Assembly: GCA_009705435.1 (NCBI GenBank)
Contig: WLTJ01000139.1
Span: 1-5,253 of the forward strand
From: Actinomycetota bacterium
GTDB lineage: Bacteria > Actinomycetota > Acidimicrobiia > Acidimicrobiales > Ilumatobacteraceae
DNA length: 5,253 nucleotides
Reading direction: 5' to 3'
This document shows positions 1-5,253 of the stretch, one piece after another (position 1 is the stretch's first letter; the number at the start of each line of letters is the position of its first letter). The notes beneath the pieces were generated by a model, which was not told the DNA's origin, did no database searches, and was given only the letters and a program-made list of their open reading frames with translations. Position numbers and translations under genes: made by a program.

Positions 1-594
1 GGTATTGCTGCCGCATGGCGAACAGGGTCGGTACTTGACCGTTCTGTCAGCGTTGCGTCGATTGTGGGTATCGGAGCACCCACATATGCCGTCGGCTTAT
101 TGTTGCTGTACATTTTTGGTTTGTGGTTGGATATCTTTCCGGTCTACGGAAGTGGTGATGGCGGGTTTGACCGCTGGTGGCATTTGGTTTTACCAGCAAT
201 CACATTGGCTAGTGGGCTTGCTGCCATGGTTTTCAAATTGACCAGAACGGCAGTTGTCGCTGAACTCAATCAGGACTACGTAGCGTTTGCCCAAAGTCGT
301 GGTTTGTCGCATCGTCAAATACGATCACTCGTCTTGCGTAACGCCATGATTCCAGTCGCCACAAGTTTGGGATTAGTGTTCGCATTTTTATTCGGCGGGA
401 CGATCTTGGTTGAAGTAACTTTTGCCCTTCAGGGCATCGGTTCTCTACTCGCTGGATCAGTCACTTTCAAAGATCTTCCCGTTGTACAAGCCATCACTTT
501 GTTAACAGCAACAGTGATCGCGCTAACCGCTCTGGCTGTTGATGTCTTTTATTACGCCGTTGACCCGCGTGTTCGCAAACGGGGCTTACGATGA
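1..594 (+). CDS. dppB: Peptide ABC transporter permease, DppB/OppB type (5' partial)
   Basis: This is one of the two membrane subunits of a dipeptide/oligopeptide-type importer. The frame is open from base 1, so the N-terminus is missing; 197 residues remain of a family usually a little over 300. Hydrophobic segments lie at about residues 17-43, 60-80, 114-141 and 161-189 of the visible part. The cytoplasmic EAA loop that docks on the ATPase is clear at about 92-118 (DY...A...GL....I....LRNA..P). It is followed by the family pattern GGTILVE, then GIGSLL, then D.PVVQ, and the typical C-terminal DPRVR. The GTG at 64 is only an internal codon, because conserved permease sequence continues upstream of it. 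The stop overlaps the dppC start (ATGA), so the two subunits are probably co-translated. The symbol is by family; Opp, App or Gsi-type substrates cannot be excluded. Confidence 0.93.
   Translation, partial: GIAAAWRTGSVLDRSVSVASIVGIGAPTYAVGLLLLYIFGLWLDIFPVYGSGDGGFDRWWHLVLPAITLASGLAAMVFKLTRTAVVAELNQDYVAFAQSRGLSHRQIRSLVLRNAMIPVATSLGLVFAFLFGGTILVEVTFALQGIGSLLAGSVTFKDLPVVQAITLLTATVIALTALAVDVFYYAVDPRVRKRGLR
591..594 (+). other. ATGA start/stop overlap, dppB-dppC
   Basis: The ATG of dppC shares bases with the TGA of dppB. Upstream there is only a weak purine run (GGGG at 581-584), so re-initiation by the ribosome finishing dppB is the likely route (inference). Confidence 0.75.
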
Positions 595-1406
595 GTCGCC
601 GTCCGTTAATACCCATCGTGACGGGAATCCCCTTGGCAATGGTCGCTATCTTTGTCGTTGCCTCGCGATGGATCGTGCCGAATGCGACGCGCCAAGACAT
701 CATGACCGGAGTGACGTCTCCCGGAACTACGGGCCATCTTTTTGGTACCGATCAACTCGGTCGTGACATCACACAATTAGCGATTGCCGGCGCCAGTTCT
801 GCGGTGGTCGGACCAGTAGTGATCGCGCTTGGTTCAATGATCATCGGCATCATGCTTGGTACTTTCGCTGGCTACATGGGTGGATGGCTCGATCTGTTGC
901 TTTCGAAGTATGCCGACTTGTTGCTCGCACTTCCCACAACTCTTGTTGCTCTTGTTGTCACTGGACTCATTGACGGCGGATATTGGGTCACTGTTTTAGT
1001 GCTCATCATGTTGTTTTCGCCAACAGATATCCGCATGGTGCGCGGCTCTGTTATTGCTCAAACTAGTCGCCCATATATTGAGTCAGCAAAGGTTTTAGGT
1101 CTCGGGCGATTACGCATCATGTTCCGTCATATCTTGCCCAACGTGTTACCCGTTGCATTTTCAACGATGTTGCTCAATGTTGCTTTTGCGTTGGTGTCAA
1201 TGTCAGCGCTTTCGTTCTTGGGACTCGGTGTTGGCCCAGGTGTTCCGGATTGGGGACGTCAACTCAGTGACAGTCGAGATCTTCTTGATCGCAACTGGGG
1301 TTCACTTGTCCTCCCCGCTACGTTGATCATCATCACTGCCGCCGCCATCAATCTCTTGGGCGATTGGTTACAAGAGCGCTTTGAAGAACGTTCGGTGCAG
1401 CGATGA
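591..1406 (+). CDS. dppC: Peptide ABC transporter permease, DppC/OppC type
   Basis: This is the second membrane subunit of the importer, which pairs with the DppB-type protein to form the translocation path. It is complete at 271 residues, close to the usual size of about 270-310. An N-terminal membrane helix spans about residues 7-29. The DppC hallmark HLFGTDQLGRD is at 49-59. Further hydrophobic segments follow at about 71-95, 110-127, 131-143, 188-213 and 236-258. The EAA loop is at about 162-183 (YIESAKVLGL......RHILPN). The conserved SALSFLGLG...PDWG block is at 205-222. The start is the ATG that overlaps the upstream stop; no better start lies nearby. The stop overlaps the ATPase start by ATGA. 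The family is secure, but the substrate is not determined by this gene. Confidence 0.96.
   Translation: MSRRPLIPIVTGIPLAMVAIFVVASRWIVPNATRQDIMTGVTSPGTTGHLFGTDQLGRDITQLAIAGASSAVVGPVVIALGSMIIGIMLGTFAGYMGGWLDLLLSKYADLLLALPTTLVALVVTGLIDGGYWVTVLVLIMLFSPTDIRMVRGSVIAQTSRPYIESAKVLGLGRLRIMFRHILPNVLPVAFSTMLLNVAFALVSMSALSFLGLGVGPGVPDWGRQLSDSRDLLDRNWGSLVLPATLIIITAAAINLLGDWLQERFEERSVQR
1403..1406 (+). other. ATGA start/stop overlap, dppC-ATPase
   Basis: The ATG of the ATPase gene shares bases with the TGA of dppC. Only a weak SD-like GGTG (1394-1397) precedes it. Coupled translation would help keep permease and ATPase in balance (inference). Confidence 0.75.
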
Positions 1407-3100
1407 ATCGCGGGCTGTACTTGAGCAACCTGGTAGTCACAGGCCCAAATGGGCTCATTGTGACTCGCATGGATCTACGTCTTGAACCCGGACAAACCGT
1501 GGCCTTGGTTGGAGAGTCAGGTTCGGGTAAATCCATGACAGCTAAGGCCATGACTGGCTTGTTGCCGCGAGGAGTCACAGCGACGGGCACTCTTCAACTG
1601 GACGATATTGAAGTTGACCTCGCACTTGGACCACAAGTGCTCACTGATTTACGCGGCAAGCAGATCAGTTTGTTGCTGCAAAATCCATTTACAAGTTTGA
1701 GTCCCGTACATCGCTGCGGTGAACAAATCACTGCGGCGCTGGCGCCCGATCTGCGGCGATCAAAAGACGAAATCCGGCGGCGTCTAGACGAAGTTGATCT
1801 ACCTGAACGCGTTGCACGCCAATACCCCTTTGAGCTTTCTGGCGGTATGCGACAACGGGTGGCACTTGCAGCCAGTTTGGCAAGTAACCCACAGATCTTG
1901 ATCGGTGATGAGCCAACTACCGCGCTTGATGTCACCACACAACGCGAAATGCTTGACCTACTTGAACGCATTCAAGGTGAACGAGATATGGCGCTACTTT
2001 TGATCACTCACGATCTCGGAATCGCTCGCGAGCGTGCCAACAGAATTCTCGTGATGTACGCCGGAAGACTCGTTGAGTCGGGCGAGGGTGCCGATGTCTT
2101 CACACACGCTCAACACCCATACACCGCAGGCCTACGCGACAGTGATCCACCTCTAAAACATCGCCTTGTCCTATTGCCGGCAATTGCTGGTTCAGTACCG
2201 CGTCCATCGGAAGTTGCAGTCGGGTGTGTTTTTGCGCCTCGATGTGATCGTGCCGACGATCGTTGCCGTACTGATACTCCCGAACTCAACGGCACAACTT
2301 CACAAGTTGCTTGCTGGAAACCCATCACGAAGGCCGATACGCCTCATCTCATTCAGATTGCGACCGATGTACAAGCGCAAAATACTGGCACTGATCTCGT
2401 TGTCGTGAAGGCCGTCAGCAAGAGGTTCTCACCATCTGCTCCACTGGCATTAGACAATGTTGATATCTCCATTCGACTTGGCGAAGCGGTCGGAATTGTC
2501 GGCGAGTCAGGATCAGGTAAAACCACCTTGGCCCGATGCCTCATCGGACTCGAAAGTTTTGAGTCAGGGAATATTTCATGGATGATCAATGCGCCAATGG
2601 CACAGCGCGCGCAGATTGTGTTTCAGGACCCCACGTCCGCATTGAATCCAGCAATGACAATTGGAGCATCCCTGGCTGAGGCTTTGCGAGTGGGTCAACG
2701 CGACAAATCTGAAGTACCCGCACTTTTACAACTCGTTGGTCTCCCTGCCGAATACGCCAGGCGTCGACCACATGGATTATCGGGCGGTGAACAACAGCGT
2801 GTTGCGATCGCCCGAGCCATTGCCCCAAAACCAAAACTCTTGATTTGCGATGAGCCAGTTTCGTCTCTTGATGTTTCAGTCCAGGCGCAAATTCTGAATT
2901 TAATGAACTCCATCATTAAAGAATTAGGTATCGCCCTGCTTTTTATCACCCATGACTTGGCAGTCGTCCGACAGGTCGTCAGTCGGGTATATGTCATGAA
3001 CAATGGTCGAGTGGTTGAGTCAGGGACCATGGAGAATGTCTTACTCTCTCCCCAACATGAATACACACGTCAACTCTTCTCATCGGTGGCTGGAAAATGA
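1403..3100 (+). CDS. dppD/dppF: Fused DppD-DppF peptide ABC transporter ATPase (two nucleotide-binding domains)
   Basis: This cytoplasmic protein drives the importer by ATP hydrolysis; both ATPase subunits are joined in one 565-residue chain. Domain 1: Walker A GESGSGKS 37-44, Q-loop Q93, signature LSGGM 145-149, Walker B with D169-E170, D-loop ALD 174-176, H-loop H203. It is followed by the oligopeptide-transporter C-terminal domain, with HPYT 238-241 and four cysteines (C275, C281, C288, C304; pattern C.FAPRC......C, then CW). In homologues these cysteines bind an iron-sulfur cluster. Domain 2: Walker A GESGSGKT 367-374, Q408, LSGGE 459-463, D483-E484, SLD 488-490, H517. Both ATP sites look catalytically complete. 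Domain 2 ends soon after HEYT (552-555), so its own cysteine-bearing tail is missing. Domain 1 lacks the usual aromatic A-loop residue near 13-14. Such fusions are known, notably in actinobacteria; two separate subunits would total roughly 650 residues. It overlaps both neighbours by ATGA. Confidence 0.96.
   Translation: MNRGLYLSNLVVTGPNGLIVTRMDLRLEPGQTVALVGESGSGKSMTAKAMTGLLPRGVTATGTLQLDDIEVDLALGPQVLTDLRGKQISLLLQNPFTSLSPVHRCGEQITAALAPDLRRSKDEIRRRLDEVDLPERVARQYPFELSGGMRQRVALAASLASNPQILIGDEPTTALDVTTQREMLDLLERIQGERDMALLLITHDLGIARERANRILVMYAGRLVESGEGADVFTHAQHPYTAGLRDSDPPLKHRLVLLPAIAGSVPRPSEVAVGCVFAPRCDRADDRCRTDTPELNGTTSQVACWKPITKADTPHLIQIATDVQAQNTGTDLVVVKAVSKRFSPSAPLALDNVDISIRLGEAVGIVGESGSGKTTLARCLIGLESFESGNISWMINAPMAQRAQIVFQDPTSALNPAMTIGASLAEALRVGQRDKSEVPALLQLVGLPAEYARRRPHGLSGGEQQRVAIARAIAPKPKLLICDEPVSSLDVSVQAQILNLMNSIIKELGIALLFITHDLAVVRQVVSRVYVMNNGRVVESGTMENVLLSPQHEYTRQLFSSVAGK
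3097..3100 (+). other. ATGA start/stop overlap, ATPase-regulator
   Basis: The regulator's ATG shares bases with the ATPase TGA. A GGTGG at 3085-3089, seven bases before the ATG, is the most SD-like sequence of the four junctions, so independent initiation is also possible. Confidence 0.75.
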
Positions 3101-3690
3101 ACTCTGAACTCAACCAAAATATTCAACAGATCCATAGCAGCGATGACGAAGGTACCTTGGTGCGCCGAAATGTCGCGCATAACATGCGAAAAGTTCGTCT
3201 TGCGCGTGGCCGAAGTCTGCGAGATGTAGCTGCAGAGACAAACTTCAGTACCGCGCTTTTATCCCAGATTGAACGTGCTGTGGCAAATCCAACAGTGGTC
3301 ACTCTCACTCGAATCGCTGCCGCACTTGATATCAGCTTCGCTGACCTAACTCGCTCCACTGCAATTGATACTGAGATTATTCGCGCTGATTCGGCTGACT
3401 CTGATCAACCACGAGCACGAATGCTTTTTGCCATGATGCAACGGCGGCGGTTTGACATTTCTGAAGGAAAATTGCCGGCCCATCAATCAGGAGTCTTTAG
3501 TGATCATGGCCAACAATCAGTTGAGTACGCCTACGTCATCTCTGGATCGGTCACTTTGAGACTCGGCAACGAAACCTATGAACTTGGTGAGCATGATGCC
3601 ATCCGATTCTCTTCAGAGGTTGCTCATGCGTACAGCACTGGCGATGCTCCCGCCATTCTCTTAACAGTTGTGAGTTACGACGATGAATAA
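3097..3690 (+). CDS. XRE-family transcription regulator with C-terminal cupin domain
   Basis: This is probably a DNA-binding regulator that senses a small molecule through its cupin domain. It has 197 residues, typical of the XRE-cupin (SutR/PuuR-like) family. After a polar N-terminal tail of about 25 residues, an HTH_3 domain spans about 27-85, with the core LRDVAAETNFSTALLSQIER at 41-60 and NPTVVTLTRIAAALD at 64-78. The cupin covers about 115-193: H137, E143 and G150 fit cupin motif 1, and G164, D167 and H177 fit motif 2. One usual metal ligand is absent, since serine 135 stands where HxH has its first histidine. The gene lies between transporter and peptidase and overlaps both, so autoregulation of this peptide-use operon is the simplest idea (inference). 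No operator is visible, because the operon promoter is outside the window. Ligand and regulatory sign are unknown. Confidence 0.93.
   Translation: MNSELNQNIQQIHSSDDEGTLVRRNVAHNMRKVRLARGRSLRDVAAETNFSTALLSQIERAVANPTVVTLTRIAAALDISFADLTRSTAIDTEIIRADSADSDQPRARMLFAMMQRRRFDISEGKLPAHQSGVFSDHGQQSVEYAYVISGSVTLRLGNETYELGEHDAIRFSSEVAHAYSTGDAPAILLTVVSYDDE
3683..3690 (+). other. ATGAATAA overlap, regulator-peptidase
   Basis: The peptidase ATG (3683-3685) lies inside the last codons of the regulator, whose TAA ends at 3690. In the peptidase frame a TGA at 3671-3673 closes the reading frame just upstream and no other start codon lies between, so this is the earliest possible start. A weak GTGAG (3670-3674) precedes it by eight bases. 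Confidence 0.75.
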
Positions 3691-5253
3691 TCCTTCAAGC
3701 ACCGCCCGCCTGCTGGCTAACCGTGCACCAGTGTCAGCCCACCTCAGCGACGACCAACTATCACTGCTCGTTACCACGCTTGAGATTCCGATTGGTGCTC
3801 AACACGCTCTCAAGAAATCGTGGTCAATCAATCTCGCAACTGGACAAGAGTCAGAAGTGTCGGACAAAGATCCGATCAGTGAGCAATTCGCAGCCAATGA
3901 CGAGGGCACCGCCATATCATCGGACAAAAAGTTAGTAGTGGTGATTAAAGGACGCGGTTCGGCTCTGGATGTCACCAACCCATATCGCTGGACACGACCC
4001 ATTCGATACTTTGACGCCCTGAGCGACCTAGATGATCCTCCTCAGTTGCAACTCATTGACCTTTCAACTCATGAATCGCGATGGCTCACAGACGATGGTT
4101 GGCGTTGGTCATTTGTTCGTTGGTCACCGAATGCCGATGCCGTCTTCGCCTGTCGGTCCCTTGATCCACTTGGGCGTGACGGTTATCAATACGCCTACTT
4201 GATTGATCTTGAAGGCGATATTCGTGCGCTCCCAATCCCGGGTGGCCGGTCCATTGTCGGAACTTGGCTGGCCGATGGTCGGTTGGCGGTCATTGTCGCC
4301 AGTCCTCAAGGAAAACCACCTGGAAGCGAAGCATGCCTGTACATCGTTGATGGTGATGTCGCACGGATTATTGATGTGCCTGACCTTTTCGGTGATGTCT
4401 ATGGGGATCAACCAGCCGAACTTGCTGACTCTTACGACAACATTCTCTTGGCCCACCCTGACGGTTCGCTGATCATCCGCACTGGATCTCGCGGACGGAT
4501 GGGAGTTGTTCGCCTCCATCCTGATCAACCAAATTCGCTTGAATCTCTCATCAATGATGACCGCTGTTGTTCTCCAGTGGCGACAACTCAGAGTGAATTG
4601 ATTTTCACTACGCAATCGTCAACCTCGCCCGTCGAAATTGCGGTCCTTGAGTACACAACGAAAACTCAACGTCTACTAACCCACTTCAATCAGGTTGATG
4701 ACTCTCCACTGGTGGTGAATCGCTTCACAATTGAGACACCCGACGGCTTCACGCTTGATGCTTGGTTCTTGTCGGCTCACAAAACAACTCAACCTCTTCC
4801 AACTGTGAGCATCATTCACGGTGGTCCACACTTTGCTTATGGTGAAGCATTTTCACTTGATGCTCATGCTCTATGTGCGGCAGGTTTCGGTGTTTTGTAC
4901 ACCAACGTTCGAGGTTCGACTGGCTATGGCGATGCGTTCGCCTACGCGGCCCATTCAAATTGGGCAGAGGGACCAGCTGGCGATCAATTGCTCGTCATTG
5001 ATCAAGCAATCAAACTCGGTTTAGCTGATGAGAAGAAACTTGGCATTGCGGGAAATTCTTACGGCGGATATTTGTCGGCGTGGCTGGCTTCAACTACGTC
5101 TCGCTTTCAAGCCGCTGTCATCGAAAACCCTGTTACTGATTTGGTCTCGATGTACGGCACGAGCGATATCGGTGCGACATTCTTTCCGACTCAATTTTCT
5201 GGTGCACCCCACGAGCAGATCGAAACGTATTACAGGCAGTCACCAATCATGCA
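3683..5253 (+). CDS. S9-family serine peptidase (prolyl oligopeptidase / acylaminoacyl peptidase type), 3' partial
   Basis: A serine peptidase that cleaves short peptides. The frame is open for 523 codons and runs off the right edge; family members are usually about 600-700 residues. Residues 1 to about 345 are beta-strand-rich and fit the beta-propeller that filters substrates by size, for example FVRWSPNADAVF and repeated LIDL/YIVDG strand ends. The alpha/beta-hydrolase domain follows, starting near FTIETPDGFTLDAWF. HGGPH (379-383) and NVRGSTGYG (408-416) are the usual S9 pre-catalytic motifs. The nucleophile is Ser459 in GNSYGGY (457-463), preceded by the GPAGD element and followed by ENPVTDLVSMYGTSDIG. 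The catalytic Asp and His should lie beyond the window, so activity cannot be confirmed. The N-terminus (MNNPSSTARLLANRAPVSAH) shows no signal peptide, so it is probably cytoplasmic. Its place after a peptide importer suggests it degrades imported peptides (inference). Confidence 0.93.
   Translation, partial: MNNPSSTARLLANRAPVSAHLSDDQLSLLVTTLEIPIGAQHALKKSWSINLATGQESEVSDKDPISEQFAANDEGTAISSDKKLVVVIKGRGSALDVTNPYRWTRPIRYFDALSDLDDPPQLQLIDLSTHESRWLTDDGWRWSFVRWSPNADAVFACRSLDPLGRDGYQYAYLIDLEGDIRALPIPGGRSIVGTWLADGRLAVIVASPQGKPPGSEACLYIVDGDVARIIDVPDLFGDVYGDQPAELADSYDNILLAHPDGSLIIRTGSRGRMGVVRLHPDQPNSLESLINDDRCCSPVATTQSELIFTTQSSTSPVEIAVLEYTTKTQRLLTHFNQVDDSPLVVNRFTIETPDGFTLDAWFLSAHKTTQPLPTVSIIHGGPHFAYGEAFSLDAHALCAAGFGVLYTNVRGSTGYGDAFAYAAHSNWAEGPAGDQLLVIDQAIKLGLADEKKLGIAGNSYGGYLSAWLASTTSRFQAAVIENPVTDLVSMYGTSDIGATFFPTQFSGAPHEQIETYYRQSPIM

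Noticed and set aside
64..594. A complete 176-residue permease starting at the GTG at 64
   Set aside because: The same frame is open to base 1 and the upstream residues (GIAAAWRTGSVLDRSVSVAS) fit the DppB family, so this is the middle of a truncated gene.
1594..1971. 125-residue reverse-strand open frame opposite ATPase domain 1
   Set aside because: Ser/Arg-rich low-information translation, the usual mirror of a real coding frame.
2695..3066. 123-residue reverse-strand open frame opposite ATPase domain 2
   Set aside because: It is antisense to conserved signature and Walker B motifs and has no domain signal of its own.
2405..3100. Internal in-frame GTG at 2405 as a start for a separate DppF-like protein
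   Set aside because: It lies just before domain 2, but no SD-like sequence precedes it and the frame is continuous from 1403. A single fused protein is the simpler reading.
4124..4615. 163-residue reverse-strand open frame
   Set aside because: It lies wholly inside the peptidase gene, its translation shows no recognisable family or motif, and the plus-strand product is clearly real here.
4821..5024. Small plus-strand open frame inside the peptidase
   Set aside because: Alternative frame across the conserved HGGPH and RGSTGYG region; no independent start signal.
1..5253. Novel defence system, mobile element, CRISPR or RNA gene
   Set aside because: Every base is covered by recognisable transporter, regulator or peptidase coding sequence. 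I saw no repeats, terminal inverted repeats, transposase, tRNA-like or array structure.

Overview
The window reads as one continuous plus-strand polycistronic unit with essentially no non-coding DNA. In order it holds the C-terminal part of a DppB-type peptide permease (left edge to 594), a complete DppC-type permease (591-1406), a two-domain ATPase that fuses DppD-like and DppF-like subunits (1403-3100), an XRE/cupin transcription factor (3097-3690), and an S9-family (prolyl oligopeptidase/acylaminoacyl peptidase type) serine peptidase that runs off the right edge (3683-5253). The peptidase is open to the window end and has all the landmarks expected before the cut.

Every gene junction overlaps. 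Three are ATGA (4 nt) overlaps, and the last is an ATGAATAA overlap in which the peptidase start lies inside the regulator's final codons. None of the starts has a strong AGGAGG-type ribosome-binding site, so translational coupling is likely. No promoter, terminator, RNA gene, repeat array, insertion sequence or CRISPR was seen. The operon promoter and the substrate-binding protein gene (DppA-like), if present, would lie to the left of the window.

How the genes may work together (inference): the two permeases and the fused ATPase form an inner-membrane importer of the peptide/opine/nickel family. The XRE/cupin protein probably senses a small ligand and controls the operon. The peptidase has no visible signal peptide and probably hydrolyses the imported peptides in the cytoplasm. 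The true substrate cannot be read from this window, because specificity lies mainly in the missing binding protein.

Organism: base composition is near 50% G+C by eye, codon use is mixed, and gene packing is very tight. The fused DppD-DppF ATPase and the peptidase motifs (GPAGD, MYGTSDIG) resemble those of Actinomycetota. A streamlined, medium-GC actinobacterium of aquatic type is my best guess, with low confidence. The region looks like ordinary metabolic chromosome. The points worth a second look are the asymmetric fused ATPase, the in-operon regulator with an incomplete cupin metal site, and the uptake-regulator-peptidase coupling.
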